Of a DNA stretch of 64,000 nucleotides, positions 47,097 to 60,500 are shown piece by piece. Source of the stretch: Epiperipatus broadwayi (taxonomy: Eukaryota > Onychophora > Udeonychophora > Euonychophora > Peripatidae); assembly GCA_028023455.1 (NCBI GenBank), contig JAQFVV010012400.1, positions 14,393,748-14,457,747 on the forward strand, written 5' to 3'. The notes beneath the pieces are model-generated. The model was not told the origin of the DNA, did no database searches, and saw only the letters and a list, made by a program, of their open reading frames with translations. Made by a program: the position numbers and the translations under genes. Position 1 is the first letter of the stretch. The number at the start of each line of letters is the position of its first letter.

Positions 47097-48545
47097 GAGT
47101 AGGCATTAGATAGGAATTTTATGCACAAGCCTTCTAGCATCCATTGATTACTCTGTTTAGCACAGGTGGCAATACTGTATGGAGAGTTTTGCTCTGATAA
47201 ATGCAATTAAGTTTATGAAGAAGGAAAAGCTTCATCTAGTGGTGGAATTATAATCTATATATTAAAAGAAGCAGGTGAAGAAATGGAAATTTTTTTTGCA
47301 AAGTTATATACCAAATGTCTAAATGATAAAGATGTACCAGATGATTGGAAAAATGCAGTATTAATATTTTAAAAAGATGATTAAAGAAGATATTAGAAAT
47401 TGCAAATGTATGTTTTATACAAAATTTTTACCAAGATAATTACAATTTGTCTACAGAGAACATTCTATATTAACCAACCAAAAGAACAAGCTGGATTTAA
47501 AATGCTTTTAGTATAGTAGATCATATCCAAGTATTGAGAGAAGTTACAGAGAGGACCAATGAATATGAGTTGCCATTATGCTTTGGGTTATGAAAAGATA
47601 TTTGCATTTCTTCGGTGATTAAAACATTGGATCATCAAGGTATAGACCTAGGATATTATATTCTGAAGAATATTTATAAAAATGCAACAGCAACAATTAG
47701 ATTACATAATGATACTAGGAAGGTTAGCATTGAGAAGGGTGTAAGATAGGATGATTCCATATCTCCCAAACTTTTTATTGTAGTGCTGCAATAAGTATTT
47801 TGTTTTTTTTAAAATGGGAAGCTAAAGAAGTAAAAGTAAATGAAGATTATTTAAGTAATTTGGATTTTGCAGATGATGTAGTTGTTTTTGCAAATGCTTC
47901 AGGAAATGTTGCAAGAGTTATCAGATGAAAGTATGACTAAAGGTAAATGTTAAGAAGACTAAAATAATGTTCAATGAATTTCCTCTAAAGATTGATTATG
48001 GTGAGTTAGAAGTTAACAACTACAAATACTTTGGTCAGATTATTACTACAGGTGGAAACATAATTGATTAAATTAATTGTAGAATTAAACTTGGTAAGTG
48101 CTTTTGATAGAAATAACTTAATATTAAAAAGAAATATACCTATGTGCTTGAAAAGGAAGATTTTTAATAAATGTATTTTACCAGTTAATAGAAGACTTCA
48201 GAAAGAAGCGCAGAAAGATGCATGTTAGGAGTAATAAGAAGAAATTGAAAATACAATACATGGGTAAGAGAAAAAAAAGGTGTTACTGACATCATTGAAA
48301 GAATTAAAAGGCAAATGGAGTTGGACTGGATATATTGCTAGAAGAGATGATGGATAATTGAAATCTTAAACTGGATTCCAAGAGATTGAAAAAGACCCAG
48401 AAAGAGACCACATGTGTGATGGAATAAAAAATAGTGCAGGAATGATGTAGAGAAAAGAGGCTAGAAATCGAAGAAAATGAATTGAACTTGGAAAGACCAT
48501 ACTGCAGGGGTTTGATAATGTTTGACAATGATGATAACAATTATG

Positions 48546-49554
48546 CCGAAGAGAGCTAATAATTCTAAATATAGTATTACATCAAACAAAAAATTGTGTA
48601 TATTTACAATTGATTACTCTTCATTTAAATAATAAAATAGCTGTGAAACATAGCAATTACCTTGAATTTCTGAGTTGTTTAAATTCCAAAGGAAAGATGC
48701 CTTTTAATACTGTGGTTTAAAAAAATGTCAATTTGAACTTGTCATAAACTTTGTTTTGATTTTATTTTTGAAAGTTTTTTTAAAAAAATGTTATAGGCAT
48801 TAATGATTCATTCTTCCTAGAAAGCATTATAATTAGTGGTGGGGGGAGGAAGAGAGGGGATTAAAATCTGTTATAATGAGTCTTCTTTGTAAAATGAAAA
48901 TTATATTTCTAGGTTATGTCATTGGAGAAACTTTAAATAATTTCTGCAATTGAGTAATAAGAAAACTGCCATTTTTTTACATTACTTACTATGCTCTTTA
49001 CAAAGTCAAGTTTAATCATAATAAAAGAGCAAAAATAAATATTTTCTTACATTAAGATTTTAAAAAACTATTATTTTACAATATTTTTACTTTAAAAAAA
49101 GCTCATCTTAATCCAAACTGATAGATCAGTCAAATATCTAATTGAAGTTGGATATATTTATTCCAGTCATGTGATCAACTCTATCCACAGATATACAATT
49201 TTATTTTTAGAATATTAAAAGGATTAGAACATAATTATTCTATGACAGAAATCTTAACTGTTGAAGGGTGTCATTCAGTTTGCTTATAAATTGTGATAGA
49301 GGACTGTTTTACAAATATACTTAATTATTGCTAAGATAATCTTAGCAGGTCTTTTAAAAAGATTTGCCAAATTTAATTAGTTCTAGTGTTATTTTATGAT
49401 CAATAATCATCATGCCTTCAGTTTTTAATCTAAAAGTTATGTTGCAGTCTGTTCCACCATGAATTTGACTGTACAATGCAACCATTACACAATTGATTTA
49501 TAAATGGTGTAACAAAAAAAATAAAAATATCAAGTTCCTATATAAAATATAACT
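48546..49554. other. No gene seen
   Basis: AT-rich. A purine-rich GGGGGGAGGAAGAGAGGGG tract lies at about 48841-48860. Confidence 0.45.
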
Positions 49555-49738
49555 AAAATAGAAAATCATATAACATTCAAGAACTAGCTAAAAAATAAAT
49601 TTTTACTAAAATGTTCTCACAACTATGGTTTCATCTATTAACAAATAGATCTACTTGTTCATAGATAAACCATGATTATAAAAGAATTTTAGTAAAAATT
49701 TGTTTTTAGTTAGTATTTTAATATGATTTTCTATTTTA
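49555..49738. repeat. Foldback inverted repeat
   Basis: Arms of about 85-90 bp: AAATAGAAAATCATAT, CTAAAAA, AAATTTTTACTAAAAT and ATGGTTT on the left are matched in reverse order on the right, with a short centre near 49645. No TSD was identified and there is no coding capacity. It is a different family from the foldback at 16628. Confidence 0.7.
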
Positions 49739-51439
49739 TTTATTTATCATTACTAGTATAGTGTTAGGCAGTATTCAAAGTAAAGATTAAATGAAATACA
49801 ATACTTTATTAATATACTAAAAAGAATGATTAACACTCATTTGCATATTTAAAAGGAATTGCTAAAAAAAATATAAAGCAAATTTCTAAAAGGCACCAGT
49901 AAATACATAACAATATGTTGCATTTGCAAAGCTATGTAATCTTGGCCCAAATAAAGAAATTCAGTTAGTCAAAATGTATCTTGGGAGACACTGATGTAGT
50001 TTTTGCCAAATATTTGCAACCATGTGTTTGGAATGTAAGAATGAGTACAAATATATAAAGGAGCAGATAACAATGATAAATACGAATCAAAATCCTACTT
50101 CTAATGTTATATCACAAATATGGAATTGAAGTACTAGTAAGTGAGGTGATTTGAGAGAAGCAGACTTAAAGAACATTAATTATTATTTACAAGCAGCTTT
50201 TTACAGTGTCATTATTTTGATTTTACAATATCAATTACAGAAGGCTGTAAAATTAAAGAAAGACACAAAATATTGGATATTTTGTTGTTCAATGTGTATT
50301 TGCGAGAGGAAAATATTGGTTATGTGCATACTACCATCATGAATTTTTAGAACTAAGAAAATTGCATTAAAAATTTTATTACATTAGTCTAGACAATATT
50401 CTGTAATTAGGATTCATTGAAAATATGTGAAATTAAAAATTTCAAATTATTCACATGAAATGTAAATATGTTATTATTCTTTGAGAATTTGATGATTTTG
50501 TGATATTAGGTGTTTTTGTTTTTTTTTGTTATGGTTCCTTACATCATCAGAAATCCATGAATATTTGAATGTCACAATGAAAGTTTTCAAATCATGTAAC
50601 ATCTCATTAAGAAATGAATTTATAATTGTAATTGAAAAAGTAAATAAAATAGAGGGAAAAATTCAAGTGATATGTTATAATTTATTTTTTAATGACATTT
50701 TTTATATTAGTGTATATTTTAAATATATGATAAATAAAAGTTTGTTTAATTTTCATTGATAATACATATATACTAATAAGAATTATAATGTAACATTGCT
50801 TTGACTTAACTAAATTACAGAAAGAAATTTGTGTTTAACTCTAAGAAAACTGATTTCTCTTTGATATCTTAAAGAAATCAAGCAGAAAAAATTCCTAATA
50901 TTCACTCCATATGTTCTTGTTGTTGCAGATATTATTACTATGTGATTATTTATATAATAAACAAAATAGATTGGCTAGTCATCAACATGCATCAATAGTG
51001 AATTTAGTGGCTTTTAATCTCTATGTCAGGAAATGTCATAGTTTTTCTTTTTATTTGTTTGATAATTCTTAATTGAAATATTAGTTGAATTTTCTTAAAG
51101 ACAGGATGAATATGGGTGAATAATATATATATATTTGCAATCATGACAAACAAAACTAAATTATGGTCCTTATTCCAGGAGGTTATAAAGTCATTAGCCA
51201 AGGCAGCAGTTAGAAGCCAAAGACAGGTGCTAAGAATTTTTTGATTGAAGATTTGATGGTGATCTCTACAGCTGTAGATCACTTTGAAGTGAAGGAAGAT
51301 TGCATAATATTAAATAGAACATTATTGAATTTTGTAAAGTTAAAATAAAGATGTGACAATTCATTTTAAAAGTGAACATGACTTTGTTACCAAGGCACAA
51401 ATACTGGAAGCACAAGTGGAACCAGATTTATTATAAATA
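49739..51439. other. No gene seen
   Basis: AT-rich. Several open frames of 60-90 codons have no family resemblance and biased composition. Confidence 0.4.
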
Positions 51440-54130
51440 AAAAATGGAAGAACATTATGGAGATTGATGGTATAGCAGACAGAGTGACAAGATTGGTTAT
51501 TCAACTTAAAGGAAGATTTGTTGTGATGAAAAGTAAGAATTTTTGTCTGAATGTACTAAATGCTTTTGATCAGACCAAACAACATTTTTATGTTGTCATG
51601 AGAGAATTTAATATTAGAAATGGTTGAAAGGTAAAAGTGTTAAGGATAAATTTGATTATGGGCCAGAATGAAAGAGGTCATAAATTTATGGAGTTCATAC
51701 AATTTACAACTTTCTTTAACACTTTAGCAATACATTTTTTATATCAAAACTATTCTATCAGTTTCGACTGTCCTGCAGTTATCATCAGGGCTACAATATT
51801 CAAATATATAATTAATACAGTTGAAACTGTCAGAATAAAGTTCTGATATAAAAAGTAGTAGTGTTAAAAAATGTTGTAAATGGTATGATATATAAAAGTA
51901 GAAAACAATACATAAAAAAGGAAGAATAAAATTATTGATGGAGTTCCCAGAGGAAAAAAAATATATTATGAATTTTTTTATTAGAGAAAAATGCTTAACA
52001 GAAATGGATATAGAAGCCTTCAAATTAGGATACAGAAAAGTTTGACTATATTTTGACTCACAGAAAATGTGTATTTCAAGATTATAATGTTCTTAATAGA
52101 TTAAATACAGAATATGATCACAGTTTAACAAGATGATAGATACATGTGAATACAAAACTAGAACAATTAAAAATATTAAGAAAGTCATGACCAATAGTTG
52201 AATTGCTAACTTTCAGAAACACTCCAATGAATTTAAATTAATATTTGAAAATCATTTTGAAATCTTAACAGACTTTGAAGATGCTTCAGATTTGACTGAA
52301 ATCAATAAGGTAATTGATACTCTGTTGAGAATAGCAAGAAAGATAACTACTACAAAAAAACAGCAGTTTACTAATAAATTTTCTTTTGAGACAAGGTTAT
52401 ATATGAAGAAAAGAAGGAATGTGAATTTTTTTTTAAATAATCCTTTAAGAAGAATTGAATGTCTAGAATTTTATAAAATGGTTTGGCAAAGAAATAATGG
52501 TATAAAAAAAATATCATTGTGAATTATCAAGAAAATCTAGAGAAGAAAATAAAGATCTCAAAAGTATAAAACATCATCTTGGTATTGAAAAAAAAGTTGA
52601 TTCATCAATAAGGAGAAAAAGATATAACTATTATCAAAAAGAGATATCGTGAAATATATGGAAAAATTATATAATAGTAAGGCATACGAAAACCATGTAT
52701 CCCCTATAATTACTATATCTTCTGAATCGATGAATATTTTAAATAAAGTGAAACATGCAATCTATGAAGAAGGGTAAAACTCCATGAAATGATGAAATTA
52801 CTATTGATATTTTTAAAGAAACAGGTGAAAAAATTAAAAATATTGGCAAAGCTATATACCAAATGTCTAAATGAAAATAAAGACAATTCATATGAATAAA
52901 AGAATGCAACAGTAAGCTGATATTTAATTAATAAGGATAAAGAACATATTACAAACCTATCAGTTCTATATAAAATCATTAACAAGGTAATTACGATTGA
53001 TATATAGCAAACATTAGATTCTAACCAATCAAAAGAATAAACTGGATTTAAAAGTGATTTTAACATAGTGTATCACATTCAAATATTGAGAGAAGTTATA
53101 GAAAGGATCCATGAATATGGGTTGCTATTATAGTTTGGATTTGTAAATTATGAAAAGTAATTTCATGGTGATTAAAGCTTTGAATCATCAAGATATAGAC
53201 CCAGGATACTGACATATTCTGAGGAATATCAAAATATAGTAATAAAATTATGGATAATAATATTAAGATTAACATTGATAAGGATATATGAGGAAGATGG
53301 TTCCATTTCTAGAAAACTTTTTACAGCACTTTCACAAAAAATATTTTGCCAATTAAAATGGGAAATTAAGGGATTAAAAGTAACTGAATATCATTTATGT
53401 AATCTAGGTGTAGCAGATTACATGGTTGTTTTTGCAATAATGCTTCAGAAAATGTTGCAAAAGTTATCTAATGAAAATAAGAAAAGACTGAAAACAGGTT
53501 AAAGTAATATAATCATTGGATTTTCTCATAAAGAATGATAATCATGAATTGGAAGAAGTTAAAAATTAAAAATATCTTAGATTATTAACACCGATGGAAA
53601 CATAATGGATGAAATTAATCATATAATTAAACTTGTATGGAATGTTTTTGGTGGATATAACTTAGTATTAAAAGGAAATATGCCTATGTGTTTGAAAAGG
53701 AAGTTTTTTAATAGATGTGTTTTACCAATTCTTACTTATGGATATGAGAACTTGAACACTCAGCAAAAAATCAGTTCAAGAACTTCAGATCATTGTATGA
53801 AGTATGGAAATGTGTATGTTAGAAATAACAAAAAGATTCTAAAATGAAATACGTGGTTGTGACAACAAACTGGTATCACTGATATCGGTGAAAAATTTAA
53901 GAGACTGAAATAAATTTGGATTAGATATATTGCTAATAGATATGATAATAGATGAATAGTTGATGTTTTAAATTAGATTCCAAGAGATTGTAAGAACTTA
54001 GGAAGAAGTCACATGTGAGATGGTCAGATGAAGTAAGGAAATTTGCTGGTGAGATGTAGAGAAGAAAGGTTGGAGATAGTAAAAACTGGATTAAACTTAG
54101 TTAAATCTTCTTGCAATGAATCCATAATGG
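51440..54130 (+). mobile_element. RTE-clade LINE relic B
   Basis: Collinear with relic A at 45490. Endonuclease remains at 51487-51620 (RLVIQLKGRF; ALNAFDQTKQHFYVV-like block) and later TEINKVIDTLLRIARKITTT (52292 on). RT blocks: LYKIINKVITI (52958 on), HIQILREVIERIHEYGL (53088-53125), and a catalytic block at 53395-53440 reading NLGVADYMVVFA, where FADD has become VADY. The C-terminal region is at 53605-53780 (NLVLKGNMPMCLKRKFFNRC, then VLPILTYGYEN). It ends near a TAATGATGATG microsatellite at about 54138-54152. No intact frame. Confidence 0.85.
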
Positions 54131-54299
54131 TTAAAAATAATAATGATGATGTCTTAACTTGAATCTTAGTATTTCAATGTGTTAATAGAATTTATTCAAT
54201 AAGTTAAGCAGCAAACAAAAAATTGTTTAGTCTAAAGTTAAAAAGTTGAAAGAAAATACATTAATTAATTATATCATTAATGTACTAAAAATAATTTTT

Positions 54300-55500
54300 A
54301 TTATTGGAAAGAAAAATAGCTTTGTCAAAATCAGATATTAAATTGTTTAATTCCATTAATGACTTTTTTACAAAAGTATAATTTTTTTCTGTGATCTATT
54401 GACTCAAAGTTCCAGTTTAGTTATAATTTTGATTATCCTCAATAGTTATTTATCAAAACTCACATCTCATATACCAAACCAAGCTAACTTTTCCATCTGT
54501 TACTCCAATCTTCAAATACTATTTTATTTTTTAAAATAAACTTCTTTCTTCCACCATTTTTTTCTAAAACCATTAGCATATCATTCAGAACTTCTTTACG
54601 TACATGCAGAGTGCAATTTCTTACTAATCTCAAAAAATTAGTGTTATTGTTTTTTGATTTTTTTTTTTAACTATTTTATATTGCTAATTATCTTTCCAAC
54701 TGATCTTTTCCATTCTTTTTCAAATTCACATTTCTAAAGCCTCTAATATTTTCTCCTTGTTTTTCACATTGTTTGCAATTCTGTTTCAAAACAAAGCATT
54801 AAATAAGTCTTTTTTCTTAGATCTAATTTTAATAAGCCACAAAATGATTTCCTACTATTGTTAAAAGCCTGTTTAGTCAATGCAGTTAATATTAATTTCT
54901 TTATCATTGCTTCTTGCGGCTATCATCAATTAATTTCTCAAATGTTTTAAAGCACTAATCAATTTTACATCTTTCAATCCAGTGTTTAGTCTTGATTTTT
55001 TATTCTCACTATTTATTCTCATTACTTTAGTTTTATGCACATTTATTTCCATTTCAAATTCCCTACAAACTCTATCAATCTTACATAATATTTTGTTATG
55101 CTAATCCTTACTAAACACCACCATATTGATATACTAGACTCTTATCACGATGCTAATTCTGTCCTTATTAAACATTTAGTAACTCATACATAGAATTTTA
55201 TTATTCATGTACAAATTTGCTGATCTGATTCGTTTCTATGGCTTTCATTTTCAATACATCAAAGTAATCCATTTCTCTTAAATTACTTTTCATGATCAAT
55301 AAATAAGATTCAGCCTCTTCTAACTCTCAATAATAATTCTTACTCATGTTATGCACCCTATTTTTTTTTATATCCAAATCTTCAAGTGTATCTATTTTAT
55401 TAAAAATTAAAAATAAACTACTATGAGAGATTGAACTAATTGTTTCAAAATCTTTATATTTTATAGAATTAGACCATTTCTCCAGTGGAACTATTTACTT
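54300..55500 (-). mobile_element. Possible LINE remnant, antisense
   Basis: On the minus strand 54980-55075 translates to REFEMEINVHKTKVMRINSE, which resembles the segment just after the catalytic YADD in several LINE clades (C...GM.IN..KTK.M.IS). Flanking sequence gives only isolated short matches. The CT-rich look of the + strand fits an antisense purine-rich ORF. Clade not determined; boundaries are rough. Confidence 0.45.
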
Positions 55501-56428
55501 AAATATCTTCTTTTTTTGATAATCTTTTAAGCTTAATAAATATAGTATTGTCTTTACTCCATAAGATAGTTTTAAAACTATATACATTTAATTTGTTATG
55601 CTTTCAATTTTTTTAAAAAAGCAGTGTTTAGTATTATTATTGTTGATATTATGTAATCTGGGGTGCTATTAATTGAACTTGTTTAGAAGTGCTAGTTTAT
55701 CCACTTGCCATATACAAAAAGCTAAATAAAACTTTGAAATGTTTCAGATAGTGAGGAATTCTAAGCAAGACTAGAATATATTAGAGTTAACTAATTATAC
55801 TCACTTTGGTTAAGAATTCAACTGGTCAGTAATGGGTATTTAACTATTTTATCTAGAGTAAAGCAAGACAGAAAAGTTGTTCAACCCCTCATAAAAAGAT
55901 AATTGCCTAATTCTTTAGTGTTCCTCTATACTGGGATGGACTTTTATCCTGTTTTAACTATTATAATTAATTTTTTAATGCAATCGCGGAATATTGCTAT
56001 TATTTTATATAGATAAGTAAAAACCATTGATTCCTACTTTTTAATGGGCAAAAAAATGTGTACATGCATATATTTAAATTAGGAGTAACTCTTTAATATT
56101 AACAAATAATTTGAAAAAAAAAAAAAATACAGCATATTCATTAAAATAGGATAATAAACTAATTTTCATCCCTAATTTTTATAATTAAAGTGAAAAAAGT
56201 TTTATTTTAAAAAAATAAAGTAAAAAATAGAGAGAAATGATTAGTGAGAAGTTTCCAAATCTACATTCTATTTGACAAGATTTTTTTCCACAACTCTAAG
56301 CATATGTTCCTGGAGATGTTTAAAATCAAAGAAATTCAAGAAGTAGCAAATGACATTTTAAAATCAGTACTTAATTTAAGATCTCACAAATACTCTTATG
56401 GTCCAGGTGAAAATGGAAAAATACTTTT
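55501..56428. other. No gene seen
   Basis: AT-rich. The last 14 bp (GGAAAAATACTTTT, 56415-56428) are the left TSD of the SINE that follows. Confidence 0.45.
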
Positions 56429-56521
56429 TTTTTTCATGTGTTAAAGCATCGGCCGGGAATCGAACCCGGGACAACTGCTTGTAAGGCAGCTGTGTTGACC
56501 ACTCGGCCATCAACGCTTGAC
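56429..56521 (-). mobile_element. Very short tRNA-derived SINE
   Basis: 93 bp flanked by the exact 14-bp direct repeat GGAAAAATACTTTT (56415-56428 and 56522-56535). On the minus strand it has a 5' leader of a few bases, a tRNA-like body (56445-56517), a short CTTTAACACATG-like linker and a poly(A) run at its 3' end (T-run 56429-56434 on +). This is a classic retroposed SINE, but only tRNA-length. A second copy is at 59360-59465. Confidence 0.85.
56445..56517 (-). tRNA. tRNA-like body of the SINE (UAC loop), probably not a functional tRNA
   Basis: The acceptor stem has 6 of 7 pairs, counting G-T. The anticodon arm is GCTGC-CTTACAA-GCAGT with anticodon UAC in the Val position. The T arm CCGGG-TTCGATT-CCCGG is perfect, with an exact box B. 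The D arm (GCCGAGTGGTCAACAC) does not pair properly, and box A is TGGCCGAGTGG. The class I variable loop and GGCCGAGTGG start are an odd mix. With a TSD and poly(A) tail this is a retroposed tRNA-like sequence; a gene finder may call it tRNA-Val. Confidence 0.6.
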
Positions 56522-56535
56522 GGAAAAATACTTTT

Positions 56536-57330
56536 CTATCAAGAGTTAATTCAAAAAGTTGATTCAATAAAAAAAATAACATGAATTGTTGCTAGCTGGA
56601 AACTGGAATAACAACTATTTTATAATCCAGGTCTTTATCTTACATAGGATATTCCAGAGCTATTAAGTCAACTTTTTAAAAAATTGAAGTGAAAAATGCC
56701 ACCACACAGATAAAACTTAATAATGAATAAATTGTCATATAATTCTTTTTATTAATTTCATGTTAAATTTTTATAATTTAAAACATTTTTTCCTCTCATA
56801 AATATTTATTTTTAAGTTGAATAAAGAAATTTACTTATTTTTAAACTTGAAACAATTAAAAATTTTACAAAGGACCCTCTAGTATTTCTGTATTAGAATA
56901 AAAGTAAGCATAAGAATTACGAACAAAAATTATATTAGTTTTTATCTGCTTTTTGTATCACTTATTTTTTATATATAAAAAAATAATAATTACAATTACA
57001 AATAACCAATTATTTTTTCTTTTGTTTTTTTATATATTGCTAAAAAAATATTTAAATTTTGATATACAATAATATTTTTGAAAGTATAATCTATCAATTA
57101 GAAGTGATAATTATAATTAAACAAAATATTTTCTTGTTTAGTTGTTATTTTTTCTTATATTTATAAAGCAATAAAAAACGAGAAAAAAAAGCACAAAAGT
57201 TTGACATTTTCATTCTACAAGATATTATAATTTTAAAAATATTTAAAATAATATATGTATTTTTGTTTTATTTTTAAAAGTAGCATTTACCAATGCAGAT
57301 TAAATCATCTATATAAATATAATGTAGATA
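56536..57330. other. No gene seen
   Basis: AT-rich. Its neighbour begins with the AAATAGAC duplication at 57331-57338. Confidence 0.5.
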
Positions 57331-57540
57331 AAATAGACCAGAGGTCCACAATCTTTTAGTGGTGTTGTGCCACTCTATGTTAAAATGATATCCCGAATGC
57401 CAATATTATTCTACCAATCTTATTATATATCATATAAAACTGAATAAAAATATTCAACCTTATGATATACCCACATTACACTACATGGATAGTTCTCTTA
57501 TCATCACATTTAAAGGCATTGTTTCACATTGTTTATTTTA

Positions 57541-60500
57541 CAAATCCAGGGAATATCTCACCAAAATATGCTCGAATCACATTTGTTTGAAAAATACAAT
57601 GACCTATCAATGCTCAAAGAATATAAAAGATCACACAATAAAGAAGAGTTACAAATAATCTCAGATACAACATCCCCAGATAATCCACTGTTGAATAAGG
57701 ACAACCACATTGAACATAATCTTAACAGCTCCACATCAGTTGAAGTAATAACATTAATAAACACACCAATGGAAAATCATCTCATCACTCCTGTTACTCA
57801 AAAAGATATGTCTATAAGTGAATAAAATGTGGAATACACAACAAATAACCCACTAAGTGATAATATGCCTGATGCTGATTAAGAAAAATGTGAATTTCTA
57901 AAAGTTGGGAAAATAAATGGTAAATAACATTGGATAAAAACATTCTAAAAATAGCACAACAAATTGCAGAGGTAAATAACTCGTATAATAATCAAGATTC
58001 TGTATCATTAATACACACCAACAAAAAAACTAAGTTTGCCCATTTAACAATAGAAAACATTTCCTATAGTAGATATAAGAATTCAACAAAAATTAGATAT
58101 CAGTAAAACTCAAGAACAATCCTCTTCTATTGCAGAAAATTATACAAAAAAAAAGTATTAAGAAAGAAAAAATCAAATATTACATTAGAGGTGTTACACA
58201 AAAAACACCTTCACTTATCCCATTTTCCAAGTATCAAAATGAATCACTCCAAACATTATAATGATATAGCAAAACAAAATCGACTTTTAAAGATAATACA
58301 AAAACACAATAGACAGGAAAAACTCAAAAACATTTTTAATAGTTAAGTCACTATGGTTTATTCTTACTATCAAAATGATTAAATTAAAAAATAGAAATTT
58401 ACTTATTGTTCTAATATTTAAATACAGTATAAAACTAATACATATAACATAACACTTGGTCTTACTCTTAATGTATTTAAATGTAGCACAGGTTAATGTA
58501 AAGGGCAATAACTCATTTCATTGCTTATTTGCCCTCAGCAACTGGCTCACCCAGTTCAACTCATATATAACTCTCTTGACTGAAACAAAATATTCATCAC
58601 ATTAAAAAATGAATCCATATAGATATCAATAAAATTGGATTCCTTAAGTTATCACAATCTTATGTATCTGCAGCTGATGTAGGAATGATTATACACCACA
58701 ATTCACAACCTAAGCAGTTTAAAATGTTATATCTTGATTCCAATATAAAACATAGAAACACACTATCATTCTTCTCTCACAATAAACATAATCACAGTAT
58801 ACCTTTACAACAAAATGGAATTGATAATGACATTAATAAGACAGATAAATTTTCTTATTATTACCATCCTATAATTTTAACTAGTGATTTCAACATTGGG
58901 AAGAAGTAACTCCATCGGATTAATGCCAGATTCATGAGAGCAAAAGAATTCTTTCTACACCAAAAAAACACTTTGCACTAACAGATCTTTTCTACTCTCC
59001 CAACTTTCATTTTTTTATCAATCCAACATTAATATCTATAAGCTTTTCAGACCATCTAGCACTGGTAATTAAAATTGAGTTAAACTTGCAAAATCAACCA
59101 GTATTCAGACTTAACACTAACAAGATTACTTCTAAAATCCAAATAAATAAATATTATGGAACTAAATCCTGCCGAATTATGATTTACATTTATAAACACC
59201 ATCAAATCTATCATAAATTTTTATACTAGAAAAAATAAACCCCCAACTAGATTGGTAAAAGAATTGGATACAATACATCTTCAATTAAAAAAATATTTCC
59301 CCTTCAAGACTACATTTATTCCTTTAATCATAACTCTCAAACAAAAATACAAACACACATGTCATGCATTGATAGCCGAGAGGTCAGCACAGCCACCTTG
59401 CAAGCAAGCAGTTGGTTGCAAGCGGATGTTGTGGGTTCGCCTCTTGGCCGATTGCTATGACATGGAAAAATACAAACACGCACAACAAATATTGGCTAAT
59501 TATCTATTAAAAAGTCAAAAATATATAAATGGCAGATCCCCATAATTGGTCAAATGGATATATACAATGGGTCCTTAATTATAAACCAAAAGCAATAATA
59601 CCATCATTCATTTTGAAAGATTCAAATGTCATAACAAGAAAACGTATTTCACCTTACATGCTATCCCAAACTTGCCCATTTTTTATTTGGACATTATGTT
59701 GAATATCATGGAATTACTAAATCTGATATTGCCCTCAAGTTAAACAGCATTCCTGATAATATTATCTTGTGCAATACCCAAATTCCTGCTTAATCATCTC
59801 AACCACTTCACACTTTCAACAATTCACAATTTAATTAATCATTTAACCAAACAAATCCACATAATATCACAACTTTATCCTACCTCTATGGTTCTCTTCC
59901 TTTAAAAAAATATTATTCCTTCCCCCTTGGACAATCTTAAACCCATATTCATGACTCCACTCCTTATTAAAATAGTTGAATATCTTATTAAAGATAAAAT
60001 CCAATCACTCCTCCCTTCATTATCAAAATTTTAGTTTGCAAAAAAGATTTGGCTACTTCATCAGCAGCTATTCTGTTTAAAGTAATAATAAACCACATTA
60101 GGCAATGTAGAAAAATAGGATCCATTGCTGTGCAATTGAAGTGATCTCTGCATTTGACTCAGTTCCTATACCTAAACTACTATAGCCACTTATAAATAGA
60201 GAAGTTTGGATAATTCTCAATGGAAAAATACTTCTTGGATTTCATCCACATAATTCTATTCCTCAAGGCTCTCCTCTTCATAACTTATATAAACCCCTTT
60301 TTTTTTGGAAATAGAAAGCAAAATTCCAGGAATATGTATTCCTATGATTAAAGAATCTGTTAATCACATCTCCTATATGGATGACGTAGTTATTTTTCTC
60401 CCATCAAAAAAACTCTTTCCCTTACTTGACACTGTACTTAATAATTATACTAACAATTTTTCAATCCACTTTAATAAAACAAATCTTCTACTTGGAATAT

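Larger units (their letters stand above)
46544..47194 (+). mobile_element. Hammerhead retrozyme-like element, 1.4-unit tandem
   Basis: A 651-bp insertion into RTE relic A, flanked by the exact 11-bp direct repeat TGATAAATGCA (46533-46543 and 47195-47205). RTE homology resumes after it. Two copies of a segment of about 190 bp beginning AAGATCTAGATGCAGTGCTC lie 456 bp apart (46558 and 47014), each with a hammerhead; cleavage sites are likewise 456 nt apart. The spacer (46746-47013) contains an inverted copy of the flanking arm and a tRNA-like stretch. No protein is encoded. The layout fits a self-cleaving, possibly circular RNA of 456 nt reinserted by a retrotransposon in trans. Confidence 0.85.
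45490..48545 (+). mobile_element. RTE-clade LINE relic A
   Basis: The endonuclease part starts at about 45508 (RLVIQLNSRYQMQIIPIYAP followed by TSSHSDE), typical of RTE APE domains; the GDFN box is mutated to EDLM. It continues out of frame as FGYGNRNE (45703 on) and KRKWTWKHANGS...ELDYILTNRKYIFQD (45815-45900). The RT includes YKIFTKIITICLQ and QPKEQAGF (47410-47500), and an intact catalytic NLDFADDVVVFANA (47858-47899). The end has the CLKRK block near 48150, then a GATGATAACAA-like terminus. Multiple frameshifts and stops make it dead. Interrupted at 46544-47194 by a hammerhead element. Related to relic B at 51440. Confidence 0.85.

Noticed and set aside
47012-47206. 64-codon minus-strand frame
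   Set aside because: It is antisense to a hammerhead unit and has no coding features.
56445-56517. A functional tRNA-Val gene
   Set aside because: The D arm does not pair, one acceptor pair is missing, and it sits inside a TSD-flanked, A-tailed insertion with a second copy nearby.
59252-59545. 97-codon open frame
   Set aside because: It is decayed LINE sequence with a SINE inserted in it; the openness is coincidental.
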